This document shows positions 51,612 to 63,796 of a stretch of DNA of 64,000 bases, one piece after another. Positions within the stretch are counted from its first letter, which is position 1. Each line of letters starts with the position of its first letter. The stretch comes from Acanthacorydalis orientalis. Its lineage: Eukaryota; Arthropoda; Insecta; Megaloptera; Corydalidae. The notes under the pieces were generated by a model. The model was not told the origin of the DNA, searched no databases, and saw only the letters and a program-made list of their open reading frames with translations. Made by a program: the position numbers and the translations under genes. The stretch lies in NCBI GenBank assembly GCA_034766995.1, contig CM068313.1:39238996-39302995 (forward strand), written 5' to 3'.

Positions 51612-51853
51612 CATAATAAAATAATTATTTCCTTTACTTTTAAAATATCAGGAAAAGTTAAAGATATCGAAAATTACATTTTTGACCAACATTTTCATAC
51701 TATATATATGATGTATATAAATATTAATATTTTTATTTTGATCTGCGAATTATAAAATTTATCTTACTAAACTTTCACACTCACATTAATTTAGACTATT
51801 TACTATATTTAATATGAATAACCCAATTTAAGTCATCCAATAAATATATATGC

Positions 51854-51884
<31 letters not shown>

Positions 51885-52695
51885 AAAACAGTTCATTTTC
51901 AAACGAGAATAATTATATAGAATATAAATTAATTTTTTGTATTTAAAATTAACGAACATACCAATAACTAAATTGTTTTTTTTTAATATATAAATATATA
52001 TTATAAAGTTATAGTCTATTTTCATTTCGTTCATTTGAAATACAGTCAAACTTACCAATTGAAATAAAATTTTACACTTAGATAATTCAGTTCAAGAGAA
52101 ATTATAATATTACCATTACTATTACATCCATTTTGAACATTAAAAGATATTTTATCATAAAAAGAACTTGAGCACAAATTAACTTGCTTTTATTTCTTTG
52201 ATGTAAATATATGATTAATAATAAAATTTAAATTATAGAACACATTAATTAGAAAAAAATATATATTTATTGGTAAGAAATATGAAAGTTCTTGTTGTTT
52301 TTTTAAAAAATATCACAGTCTTCTACAAACAAAAATCTTTAGTAATATATTGAAATGATGATCTTTCAATGGTAAATATATTTTGAGAACTATTCATAAG
52401 ACTGTTTAGCATTGTCAATGCATTAATTATTAAAGCAATATTTAAAAATAAACAAAAAGAAATCAAATAATCCCACGCATAATATTGATAAAAATATATG
52501 GGAATAGAGAAATATAGTCGGATAATGCGATAAAACCAGGGACGAACATATACTATAATGAATATAAATAATACAACCGCCTGTACTATTCAAAATAACA
52601 GAGCTTCTTTATTGGTATTTCAATTCGTACGGTCGTCTATAAGAAATAAATAACATTAATAAAGATATTTTGAAGACACTATAATATTATTCATG
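51608..52695. other. Gene-free A+T-rich DNA
   Basis: A TA run lies at 51844-51876. Nothing coding. Confidence 0.5.
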
Positions 52696-52985
52696 TATGT
52701 ATGAATGCCATCCGATTATCAATTCGATATTCTTTGCAATACATGTTCAACGGTCAGCCGATACTATTGAATTAGCCCGTGTGACAAGAGCTCTCGGAAC
52801 CGCGCTATGCCAGTCGCGTACTCATTTATCAATATCTCGGCATCTCCGATCAATCCTACCGATACACGGACACGGACGCACACTTATATACACACACATT
52901 CACATAAATAGGATGAAGTATGAGTTGCAACAATTGCAACGAGAATCGCCCAGGTGCGGTCAGATGGTTTGATATGCTGTTTATA
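52696..52985. other. Higher-G+C island, possible exon or regulatory segment
   Basis: About 52740-52960 is CpG-containing (GAACCGCGCTATGCCAGTCG, CGGCATCTCCG). A 91-codon plus-strand frame (52697-52972) has no recognised domain. It resembles the other islands at 21 and 57 kb in composition. No reliable splice sites. Confidence 0.2.
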
Positions 52986-53227
52986 AATGTACGAGTACGT
53001 ATCGAACTGTTTGAAAAAATAGCTCTGTATATACCTACATAATAATATCTTATATGTTATATCATTCCCACAGGAGTGGTAATCATTGAATGTTTGCATC
53101 CTACAGTCCTACAAATCATTTTATAAATTCTTAACAATAGTTAGTTTGATACTATATTCGCCAGCTTATATTACATTTCTGTGCATTAAACTGATTTGAC
53201 GCCCATTTATTACAACCACTCATTTTA

Positions 53228-53241
53228 TTAATATATTCATA

Positions 53242-53310
<69 letters not shown>
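53228..53310. repeat. (TA)n microsatellite
   Basis: About 80 bp with a single TG near the start. Confidence 0.95.
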
Positions 53311-53312
<2 letters not shown>

Positions 53313-53616
53313 GAGTGATTGCATATATACAAATGAAATCAAACTCATTATTAATTTACTATAATTAATAGGTTTAACATGATATAAGAGAATATCATTT
53401 TTAATCTATAATATACATTGTATAAAAAATATACTTTAATATTAATTAGAAATAAGTTAATTATATATAATAAGAATATATTTCAAAAAACATTAGATAA
53501 TTAAATCAACTTGTCCATTCATAATTATTCATTGATTTATTTGTCGTGTTTTTTTTAAAAAAAAAAGTCAAAGACGAGCTACACATCTAAAATTTGACAA
53601 TGGCAAATCATAATTG
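53311..53616. other. Gene-free A+T-rich DNA
   Basis: Nothing recognised. Confidence 0.5.
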
Positions 53617-53620
53617 TTAA

Positions 53621-53749
53621 CCCTTGACATACAAATACGTCGCTGATACATCATGTGTTTCTTATGCTGTTGTGAACATTGATGTCTCTGAGACATACGC
53701 AGATTTAATTCACTTTAATGCAGCTACAAAGCAAATATTAGAAAAAAAA

Positions 53750-53801
<52 letters not shown>

Positions 53802-54319
53802 GTGTTAAACTGTGAAACATAGAAACGAACCCTACAAAATAACTGTTTTGAATTCTTACAAAAGTGAGTGTGTTTATTGTTAGCAACTTTAAATTTGTAC
53901 CTATCCGACTATTCGGCACGTAGCAGACCTTCGAAAAGTGAGTGGCCAACTCGGTTATAAGCAAAAAATTGGACACATTTTCCTGAACATATACCTTCCA
54001 CCGGTAAAAAGCAAAGCATCTTGCAAAGACATCACATATCGTGTGCGCTCAAAAAATAATATAAGAATCAAGACGACTTGGCACTATAAAAAATGTCAAA
54101 TACCTCTCTACATTTAACGGAATGTTTCGAAAAGTTTCATACTCTACAGGACTATTGAATTATTGTTTAATTTATTATTTAATTATTCTTTATTCATTTT
54201 GGTTATTAGTATTGAATTATAATATTTAGCAATGTATAAATATTGTTTTCTTTATTAAGCTGAAAAATAGATAGTTTTTTTTAATCATATCGAATTTCAA
54301 TTAATCGTATGTCAAATGG
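53621..54319 (+). mobile_element. TTAA-flanked non-autonomous element, family T, copy 1 (about 699 bp)
   Basis: TTAA at 53617-53620 and 54320-54323. The left end is CCCTTGACATACAAATACG and the right end, on the opposite strand, is CCATTTGACATACG: short inverted termini with the same GACATAC core. The body is homologous throughout to copy 2 at 46628-47221. It differs by a (TA)n array (53756-53799) and by insertions near 53860-53960. No transposase; probably mobilised by a piggyBac-type enzyme. Confidence 0.85.
53756..53799. repeat. (TA)n array grown inside a transposon copy
   Basis: About 22 TA units stand where the sister copy at 46.6 kb has only ATTATATATT. Confidence 0.9.
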
Positions 54320-54469
54320 TTAATGAACTGTCTACAAATTATAATAAAACATTGGATTTTTATTACTTTTATAAAATAATCAACGAAAATCCAGATTAGA
54401 TTTAGTCAAATTACGTATTTCTAAATATATCACAGTACACAATTTTAAACTTGAGAGATTTTTATGTAC

Positions 54470-54620
54470 TTTGGCGATTTCTATGTACTCTGAAGATGAT
54501 GGCATCGTCATCTAAATAAGCACAAGTAGTAAAGAAAAATGTTCAATTATGATTTATTAAAAATGTTTGACCAGATTTTTTTAGTTTGTGTGCTATAATT
54601 AATTCATTTGTGAATTTTTA
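54470..54620 (+). repeat. Dispersed hairpin repeat, copy B
   Basis: CTGAAGATGATGGCATCGTC at 54490-54509 folds as ATGATG/CGTCAT around GCAT. It is followed by TCTAAATAAGCACAAG, the tail words GACCAGATTTTTTTAG and AATTCATTTGTGAA. Confidence 0.65.
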
Positions 54621-55448
54621 AAATTAAAAGTATAAAACGAAATATGTTTCAATAAAAAAAATATTGTTTAAATTCCACTCTAATCATAAATCATAGACCG
54701 GTTATACATAAATCATATATCGACAAATATAACATAATTTAATTAAATTTTATTATTAGCTTCTGAACAATAATAATTAATTACAGAATATTTTCCATAA
54801 ACTATTTTTAATAAATTATTTACTATAAAAATAATTGTTAATTAATATTCTTCTATGAAATATATATAACCAATATAATTTATTTTCATGCATTTGTATA
54901 ATTCTAATAATCTTTGGAAAGACTTTGTTTTATTTAAATAAGATATTTGTCATAAAAAGAAATGTTTGTTATAACAGATTGTCAGAACATGAATATACTT
55001 AATGTACGAAATTTAATTAATAAATTTAATGACATATTTAAGAAATACGAATATTTCTATAATTTATTATTTGTAAAAAAAATAACCCGAAATAAGAACA
55101 CTGTTAAAAAATTTTCTAAATATCATCTTTTTGGTCAATTTTTTAAAAAAGTATGACAATTTTTTAATTTTTATTCAAATAAAACTCAAAAAAACATAGA
55201 TTTCTTTATGTTAGAAAAGTAGAATTATATATTGAACTAATACTTAATTGAAAAAATAGAAGTTTGTTATTCTATTGTGGTTTTACTTTAAAATAAATAT
55301 ATAAATTACTTAAGTCCATTTTTTATTTAAAAATATTTGCTTCGTATTCATTTTATAACCGGTTCAAATTAAAATTTATTAATTACTTTAATAATAATAT
55401 AATACACTGATGGATGCATTAAAGAATATATATTAGGTATTATATATT

Positions 55449-55495
<47 letters not shown>

Positions 55496-56524
55496 ATATA
55501 CACATGTATACTGAAATAGATGGATAGATAGATAAATAGATTACATAAAAATACAAACAAGACCATTAACTAGTAAAATACTTAAGTTATCGATAAATTC
55601 AGTTCTAAATCAGGAATACAGTAGCTACATGAAACTAGTTCTATGAAAAGCAGCTTGTTTTACATCGAATAGGAATTTTAGGTTTGACAGCACATTAAAA
55701 TGTATGAACTTGAACGAGTTCAGTTGAAGAGAAGAAGGATTAAGTACTATTTTACATATATATTTTCGTTACATACGAGTTTTATTGAAAACTACAGAAA
55801 CACTTATTTGACGGCATTTCTCTTCTTTTTATTGTCACTATCATTTTTCTTTTACTAAGTACAATATAAAATTTGAAAAGGTTTTACTAGAAACTTTCAA
55901 AAAGTTTTAAAATCAAGAGGTACTAAGCGGTCGCCGACACCAAAAGAGTTGTATTAAATATTAACAATTTATTTTACCGTTAATGTGAACTATGAGTATA
56001 TAAAATCATACTATATCAAATCGTTTTTAATTATATACATTATCATTTTTAAAGTTAATTCCATAGTCAATTAGAAAACTGCATTTTTATATTAAGTTAA
56101 ATGTATAATGTGAATATTTAATATAGTGTAACCAAAAATGTTGGGATTTTTTGTAGTAACTGATGATAAGAGAATATTTCATTACAAAAAGCGAATTCTA
56201 TATACAAATATCTACTTAATTTCTATATATATATATATATATAAAAAATAGGAAACTTTTACCATCTGATAAAAAATGAATTGTGCAATATTTTTAGAAA
56301 TATCACACCATTTTATAAAAGCATCATTTTACAATAATATACACATCATTATACAATACATCACATATACATTTCTGCATATGTATTTCAATAATAATCT
56401 GTTTATTTTGGAGTATTGCTTTTACGTTGGTGTTTTTTCTTTGGAGATGAAATTAAACATAGTTATCATCCGGATTAGGAAAATTTGTATAAGTTTTAAA
56501 ATGAGTTCATTTTTCATGTATATG

Positions 56525-56557
<33 letters not shown>

Positions 56558-56843
56558 TCAATATGTTATGTCCACTTTATTACATTTTTTATTGCTTTTG
56601 TAATATTGTTATGTTACAATATATCCCACGTGTATTTTTTTTTATTATTTGTTATTTCAATGAATTTAATAAACGAATGCTAAATTACACTAGATTCTCG
56701 AAATAATAAACTAATGAAAACGCAAGTTGTAAATAAACATTTATGTTCACATGCAGTAATCATTCGTAATAATAGATACTTTTGTTAACAAAAATATAGT
56801 CCATTAAACGAGATCATGACTATATTTAAGTTTACATTGTATG
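54621..56843. other. Gene-free A+T-rich DNA
   Basis: Microsatellites at 55448-55503 (TA with TGTA), 56225-56242 and 56520-56550. A 135-codon frame at 56276-56683 is interrupted by the last of these and is Ile/Tyr/Phe-rich; I judge it non-coding. A 64-codon frame at 54962 is likewise unsupported. Confidence 0.5.
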
Positions 56844-57060
56844 GGAAACAGTAAGTCACAACACGGCGTTGATGTCAATCTGGGACAGGATATAGAGATG
56901 AGAGGATGGTTTGTGAGGTAAAAGGAGACGAGTCGGCGTGGGAGCCACGAACCGGAACTGATCGCGTGCTGCTGGCCGCAGCGCCACCGTCGCAATGACC
57001 GGAAGTGGTCTGTTGACCTCGCTGCGATCATTGCACTTCTTGACGTTGTTCACTCTTTAT
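56844..57060. other. Higher-G+C island, possible exon or regulatory segment
   Basis: The sharpest compositional island of the right half (CTGGCCGCAGCGCCACCGTC). Short frames on the minus strand in two phases have no recognised domain. GAGGTAAAAG at 56915-56924 could be a plus-strand splice donor. Direction and role are unresolved. Confidence 0.2.
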
Positions 57061-57245
57061 ATTGTTGAGATATTCATTGATGAGTATCTCAAAAAAAATC
57101 ATTCCAAAATATCAATATATGAAAAGTGTTGTATCATTAGCCGGCATGAATTATTTCTGCGTATGATATAAATAGCCCATACAGGATATTCATTAGATAC
57201 CTTTGAACAAAATGAGTCAAAACGTGTTTGGTGTGCATTTAAATG

Positions 57246-57287
<42 letters not shown>

Positions 57288-58504
57288 ACGCTTGCTTAGT
57301 ATAATTCAAATAAGATAGCAAGGATTTCCCTTTGAACTCAACTATCAAATATCTGATTTTTATTTATTTTAATCTTTTATTTAAGATAAGAACATAAGAA
57401 GATAGTTTCAGAATGAAAGACTGCAATTAAATCAAGATCTCATTTCTCTATTGAAAGCAAAACCTTAGTTAATATTTTTTCTAGAATTCTTGGAGTTAAT
57501 TTTATAATAATAATAATTTTTCATGAGTAAAATATAGTAACTATTCAGGGAACAATAGGGAATTTCTTTCTATGCTGAGTATCTATTAAACGATTTTAAT
57601 AGATAAACTGATATTGTAAATTATCTTCTTTATTTTAAGTCAGCCCATCAGTCCTTTTAATATAAATATAATAAAATTATAGAAATTACAATATCTATTT
57701 TATATGTAATGAGCATCTTTTATTTATGCAAGTTCAAAATCTTTTAAAAATACTGTTTGGATCTCACGCCCACTATAGTAACAAAGTAAAGATCTTAGTA
57801 ATTTTATATAAGCTATTTCTCTTACTTATATCTTCTTCTAAATTTTGTCGAATGATCGTTCTTATTACAAGTACACAGCCGAACTCAACAATTTACCGAC
57901 CGATTTAACTACTTATAAATTTTAATTCTATCTGTTGTGTACTTCTTGCCACAATATAAACATTTTAAACATTTAATGTAAAAAACTCGATGAGTTTGTT
58001 AATAATATAAAAAAATTATCAATCTTATATGATAATTCTCTGAATCATTATCTCTTTCAAGAGTTTTTAATATCAAAAATGTAGTGTTCTTAAAAACAAC
58101 ATTTAATATCCTGATTTGTCACGACCTATTTCAAATCTAATACTTTTATCAGGTAGATTGAATTTATTTCTTTGTATAAATCTTATTTATATAAATGAAC
58201 ATAAATTCACATATACACACACACACACACATATATATATATAATTATATTTACATAATTTCCTTGAATATCTATGAAAAAGTATTCATATTTTTAAAAA
58301 TCAAACTGCAATTTACAAATAAATTTAATAAAGCATTTCATTATAAAAAACTGCGCATTGTAACCGTATTTAACTGTGCTATTGTTACTACATGTATTTT
58401 ATTTTGAGTTTCACCGCTTTTTATCTTACATCTACATATGATCCTTTTCATATTATTTTATTTTTAACATTTCTATTTCTCTCTCGCTCTCTCTCCGTAT
58501 ACAA

Positions 58505-58541
<37 letters not shown>

Positions 58542-58600
58542 CAATGAAACACAATAACAAATATTTGTGGAGCTACTTTTCACAATTGTAGAATGTAGAA
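57061..58600. other. Gene-free A+T-rich DNA
   Basis: TA arrays at 57248-57284, 58217-58245 and 58508-58538. Nothing else is recognised. Confidence 0.5.
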
Positions 58601-58930
58601 CAATCTTATCGTAGAACAAAGCCGGTCCGACCGTTCGCCCGGATGTTATAATGTCCAGCACAGGGGGGCCACTTCCTGTGATGCCACTTTAAATATATGC
58701 TTTCATTCATATGAAATCAGAAGGGCTGAATAGCTTACAGGGATGCACGCTATTGTCTACGCGTTACACGCAACGATTTTATACGTCTCCGTGAATAAGT
58801 TGAATGTCAATCAGACCAGGGAAATGAGTTGTCCCATTCGTTTCGGGACCGTTTCCGTCTGTCGATCATTTACTCGGATGATTTGCTTGAAATTGAGGAT
58901 ATCTACGTTTTGGTATTTTAATTAATCATT
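58601..58930. other. Higher-G+C island
   Basis: About 58620-58920 holds CCGGTCCGACCGTTCGCCCG, a G6 run and TTTCGGGACCGTTTCCGTC. A 60-codon frame at 58743-58925 has no recognised domain. Possible non-coding exon or regulatory DNA. Confidence 0.2.
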
Positions 58931-60011
58931 TGTTTCAATAATCCATGAGTGACTCCATGTAAACATTAATTTTACTTGTTACAAACAAAGATTAACATGC
59001 AAAAGATAAATATACATACATACACACAAAAACATACATATATATATATATAAAGAGAGAGAGAATTGCATATTTTTATATAGTTTTAGATTCTTTTTTG
59101 TTCTAAAATAAATCAAAAGTACACAATTTAGTTAATAAACAATTATCTAGTGTTTCGTGTGCGCATCAGTTATAGTAATTTATTAATTTTTTAATTTATT
59201 CTTAGGTATAATTCATAAAACAAAATATAACAAAGTATTTATTAACCTACAAATAATCATCATAACTGAAAAAATAAAGTTTTCATGATCCGCATAGAAA
59301 GTAGTAATAAAAAAGGAAAATAAGATTTCTTAAATCTGTAAAAATATAGCCTAATAATATGTCATTAATATATCGGTTTTTATCTAAAAGAAAATAAATA
59401 GAACAAATATTAAGTGAAAACATAGCAATAATAATAACGTACGTTATATTTGCTCCTTAAGTGATATTTGAGGCATTATCGAATGTACTAAACAAAGTAA
59501 AATGTTTATTAAAAATGTTCCTAAAATGTTCTATATCATATTTTTCATAATTCAGTGATAAAAGATAAACATACTCACTAATACAATATTTTTTTAATAT
59601 TTGACTAGCACTCTTTTATAACATTTCGAAGGTCGAAAAATGTAAAAGTTAATTTATTACAAAAAGTAATGAAATTTGATAAACATGACAATTTTTGAAG
59701 TTTGTTTTAAATTCTACTTTTCTAATTTAATATTTACTAAGACAAATATAGAAGAGTGTATCTTAAATTGATTTCAAACAAAATTGTATGGGAGGTTTCT
59801 TTATTAGACAAACAAACATATAAATAGATACAATAAATTATTTGTTCTAGTACCGAAATATTGTATATTAATTAATAACTAAACAAACATTTCTCAAATT
59901 AATTATTTTTTTAACCAACAGCACACAAATATTTTTTCTGGTCAAATATTTTCAATAAATTATAATTTATCATTTACTGACTGTTACTTCTCCTCATTTC
60001 GTTGTCGTTTA
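58931..60011. other. Gene-free A+T-rich DNA
   Basis: A TA-GA run lies at 59038-59065. Nothing else is recognised. Confidence 0.5.
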
Positions 60012-60200
60012 CATCATCTTCAAAGACTCCTTAGTGATCTAAGTACCTCTTTAAGGAGCCTTGGCACTTTGAAGATGATGGCATGGCTATCGAAATTCGG
60101 AAAAGCCACAAGCAAAAATGAACAATTATAATTACTAGAAAAAATTTTTGTTGTTTATAGTGTAAAAAGAAAATTCATTTGTGAAAATGAATTTAATTGC
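60012..60200 (+). repeat. Dispersed hairpin repeat, copy C, with inverted head
   Basis: TTTGAAGATGATGGCATGGC at 60068-60087, then TATCGAAATTCGG, and tail words AAAATTCATTTGTGAAAATG. Just upstream the reverse complement of the head occurs: CATCATCTTCAAAG at 60012-60025 against CTTTGAAGATGATG at 60067-60080, with CTCCTTA/TAAGGAG paired inside, making a foldback. Confidence 0.65.
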
Positions 60201-60304
60201 AATATTAAAACTGTTTTATGTAAATAAAATTTATCAAAAACGCAATTATTTCATTAAACTAGATAAACTGTCAGATTAATATGAATTATTGATTATACAT
60301 AATA

Positions 60305-60777
60305 CCATATATCTCGACATATAAGGTGTCCTATGTATAAGACGAGGTCGAAATTTTAAGATAAAATGTATACATTTATCATATAAGACAATCAACAAGG
60401 TCGTATAAGACAATCCTAAATTAAACACCTCTTTCACATGTTATAATACAATTTTATGTTCAAAAATCAAAATTAAGGGAATTAGATTTTTCGATTTAAA
60501 ATTTCAAAAATGAAATATCACCTTGTTTTGACACACTGTGTTTTAAAACATCGTCCACGGCTTGTATCTAGAAGGCTATGGTAATGCATTTTATTTAAAA
60601 AAAATTATTTCAAATGAATTATGTTTAATTCCTTTTTTAAATAAAGAATTTAATTTCTATATAATCACAATAAATTATTTGTAATGTTTTAAATTTTCTC
60701 TATTTGTATTGGGATCCCTTATTTTTTGAAGAATTTTTTTGGATTTTAAGGTTCGTCTTATACTTCGAGATATACGG
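60305..60777. mobile_element. TA-flanked MITE, about 473 bp
   Basis: The left end is CCATATATCTCGACATATAA and the right end on the other strand is CCGTATATCTCGAAGTATAA, each next to TA. These are inverted termini of at least 22 matching positions in 25. GTATAAGAC words recur within the left arm. A TA target and no coding capacity point to a Tc1/mariner-type non-autonomous element. Confidence 0.75.
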
Positions 60778-61819
60778 TAATCATATACAAGCATAATAAG
60801 TATAAAGATCATGAAATGTTAATATAACTTATATAAAAACATAACTACAATTACTGATCATCTATAATGTAATGAACGTTGTCAAACTTATATTTTGGAA
60901 GTTTTAAAAATATAAATGGATGACATTTGACATTTGTAATATAACCAAATTTATGTAAATGATATATCTAATGTATCAATAATGTTCAAAATTCTATATT
61001 ATAAAACGATACCTTTAATATAGTACACCTAGCCACTGTAGTCATTTAGAACTGATAACGCACTCTATCAAACATGTTTGCTACACGAACATATATCAAC
61101 CACGTGGTCGGTAAAAATATGCTAAAAGTTTAAAGTGAAAAACTCGATTCGATTAAATTTACTGATATTTCAATATTTGGTAATGTTAACAACGGTCCCA
61201 TTAGATCAGTTTTTTCATTTTCGTTGTATAAATAACACAAAATTTAATTTTAAACTATTGAAAATTCACACGACCGAAATACCGAACGGAACTGTCAGTA
61301 ATAAATAATTGTAACCAATCAGAGGTCGAATTACCCAATTACTAAAATTAAACATTTTTTTGATCAAGTAACATATACGAAATGCAGCGACAACGCATTG
61401 TATAATATAAGAGAGACAAATATATTTTATCATTGTTTTTCTGTTGTATAGAGTAGTGCATAGAAATAAAAATTCTTTAAATAGATAAATATTTATTTTG
61501 AAATGTATATATATATATATATATATATATTATTTAACTAAATTTTTTCATACTGAAAATTATGACTATTTTTTACATTACACTTGAAATTATCTTTTTA
61601 TAAAAAAATAATTCCATCGAGAAATTTTCATAAAAAAAAATTTTTTTTCGTGTAGACCACCTCTTCGCAACGCTATTCTCCCCGCTACACTCTACAAATA
61701 GCACGTTAATCATTTCGATCGCCAGTCATCTCCGATGTTTCACGAATCGTCATGTTCGTCGATTCCAATGAAACAGAATTCGGGCACGGCCAGTTAGATC
61801 TCTCATAATGTATCTATAA
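60778..61819. other. Gene-free DNA
   Basis: A short TA run at 61505-61531; 61655-61800 has somewhat more G+C and no open frame. Nothing assigned. Confidence 0.5.
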
Positions 61820-62164
61820 GGCCTAGTTTACATTAGGATAGTAAGCTGTAGAGTACGTTGGTAGAGTGCATACTATCTCATTAAAAGAATAATGTAAACA
61901 TTTTGGGATAGTGAAAGTAGAGTACTAAGGGCAGGTTTACATTAAGATAGCGGTAGAGTATACTAGCCTACTTTTTCACTAAACGTCTACTTTACCAGAA
62001 ATTACAGTTTGGTACGCTAGTGATTTGGTAAAGTAGAGTTAAGTTTCAAGTTTTTTACAATGAACATCAAACATTGTCGTCGTCGTCGTGTTATTATAAG
62101 AAAATGTTTAATAACAATTGCAAGTGTCTTGTTAATGAAGTTAGAGAAGTTTTAGAAGAACCAG

Positions 62165-62370
62165 TAGAAAAAAAATGTGGGCAAAAGACTGGATTAAAAG
62201 AAGAGATGCTCAAAAGCGTCTGTTAATCTTCTAACATAACTGGCTAGAGAAGATCCAGAAGAATACAGGATGTGTTTAAAAATGACACCTGAGAATTTAG
62301 AAACACTTTTGAAATTAGTTATGCCGTGTATCAAAAAGATGGACACATTATTGAGAGATGCTATACTTTA
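62165..62370 (+). pseudogene. PIF/Harbinger transposase, N-terminal fragment
   Basis: KMWAKDWIKRRDAQKRL near 62170-62225, then after a shift REDPEEYRMCLKMTPENLET and LLKLVMPCIKKMDTLLRDA up to about 62368. This is the region ahead of the DDE domain in HARBI1-like transposases (W.K.W..RR..G, then L...DP..Y.N.LRM....F..LL..V.P.I.K.DT..R.AI). Translation then runs into a TA/GA microsatellite and the catalytic part is missing. A possible upstream start is ATG 62060, followed by an Arg-rich stretch, but stops intervene. Confidence 0.75.
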
Positions 62371-62376
62371 TATTTA

Positions 62377-62377
62377 C

Positions 62378-62418
<41 letters not shown>
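62377..62418. repeat. (TA)n-(GA)n microsatellite
   Basis: About 22 bp TA then about ten GA units, at the break of the Harbinger transposase. Confidence 0.9.
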
Positions 62419-63046
62419 CTTTTTTATATATACTTATATATACTTTATATTTACTTTCGTAAATAAAAACACTTGTAAATATAATTATCGCGCCCGATTA
62501 CTCAACTTTATTGCAATATACGGCATTATACCGGTATAGTGCCAGTAAATTTGTGATGGGGGAAGAGAATAGTAGAGTGTCCTATTCCACATGTGCTATT
62601 CACTCTACTCTACTCTGTACTAGCTTTAATACTCTACTTTCACTATTCCCAAATGTTTACATTATACTAGTAACGGATTAGTACGCACTCTACCACCATA
62701 CTCTACCTCTTACTATCTTAATATAAACCACGCCTAAAGATAGTAGCGAGTAGAGTAGATATCACATGTAGAATATTACAAGACTATCCTCATCCCCCAT
62801 CAAAAATTTACCACAATTATTGCAGTAGATTAGAGTAGTCAGACGCGAAACATGTATTTACAAGTTTTGTTTTTATTTACGGAGGTTGTTGATTGGTTGT
62901 TTTAAACTTGAAATTAAACTCTTCTCTACCAAAACATTAGCTTTGTGTAAACGGACCAAACTGTAGATGCTAGTAGAATAGAGGTCTATAGAAAAAGTAC
63001 GCTAGTATACAATACCGCTTACTATCCTAAAGTAAACCAGCCCTAA

Positions 63047-63796
63047 GCAGGGTATCAAGTTTCAGTGTACAGAAAAACACAAATCAGTTATGAATATCGT
63101 GTACATAGAAGTTTTAGAATAAGTTTACAATAAGTAATAATAAATTTTCTTTTCAGTTTCACTCCTTTCACGAGTTCATTTAAAATCAAAAAATAAATTT
63201 CATTACACAATATCTTTATTTCGTTTTTCATTTATAATTTAAAATTTTTTAACACTTAACAAGCGCGAGTGGGGGTGAAGCCCTCCGTGGGTCGGCAAGT
63301 GTAACGAGTATTTTGTCGTGTGTAGCATGTTTTTTTTAAAAAAATAAAAGTCAAATATCAGTGAAATAAATGAATAACAAGCATGTATTAAATTTTACCT
63401 AGTTTTATATAAAATAAACTGTTTAAAACTATTTACTTTAATAATTATATCGATAAGTAATACATGTTTGCTACCCTATACATTTTATAATTTTTCCATT
63501 ATCGTACATCTTCAAACATATATCTTTCCATACTTATCTACACAATTTAAAGTCGCTATGTCGCCAATGACCTTACTTATGACGTGCCTGTAAACCAAAA
63601 ACATCTACCTATCTATTTGTAATCACTGAATTATTTTAACAATCAAGACTCACATGTTTCATTTCCAAAATATAGGCAAGAATTCTACAATACAATAATC
63701 GAATATTTTTGTGTTCTGATCAAATGAACTTCTCTATTCAAAAATTCAGGTGTATAATTTAAATAAACTTCATCCCATTTTCATTTATTTTTCTCT
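63047..63796. other. Gene-free DNA with a small G+C-rich TTAA motif
   Basis: At 63249-63300 TTAACACTTAACAAGCGCG is followed by about 35 G+C-rich bases ending GGCAAGTGTAA. It looks like a stray piggyBac-type terminus (compare 63797). Nothing else was seen. Confidence 0.4.

Larger units (their letters stand above)
61820..62734. mobile_element. PIF/Harbinger-type inverted-repeat structure A
   Basis: The left arm 61820-61927 (GGCCTAGTTTACATTAGGAT onward) is matched by the reverse complement of about 62621-62734 (GGCGTGGTTTATATTAAGAT onward). TAA flanks both outer edges (61817-61819 and 62735-62737), a 3-bp duplication typical of PIF/Harbinger. It overlaps structure B instead of containing it or being contained. 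Confidence 0.65.
61931..63043. mobile_element. PIF/Harbinger-type element B, about 1.1 kb
   Basis: Terminal inverted repeats of about 110-120 bp: GGGCAGGTTTACATTAAGAT at the left and, on the other strand, GGGCTGGTTTACTTTAGGAT at the right, continuing through TATACTAG-GTACTTTTTC and CAGTTTGGT. TAA at 61928-61930 and 63044-63046 is the target duplication. It contains a Harbinger transposase N-terminal fragment and, in its right half, the right arm of structure A within a palindrome (62540-62815). Confidence 0.8.

Noticed and set aside
56276..56683. 135-codon hydrophobic open frame, considered as a receptor-like membrane protein
   Set aside because: It contains a TA microsatellite in the middle, has Ile/Phe/Tyr bias expected from A+T-rich DNA, and shows no conserved residues.
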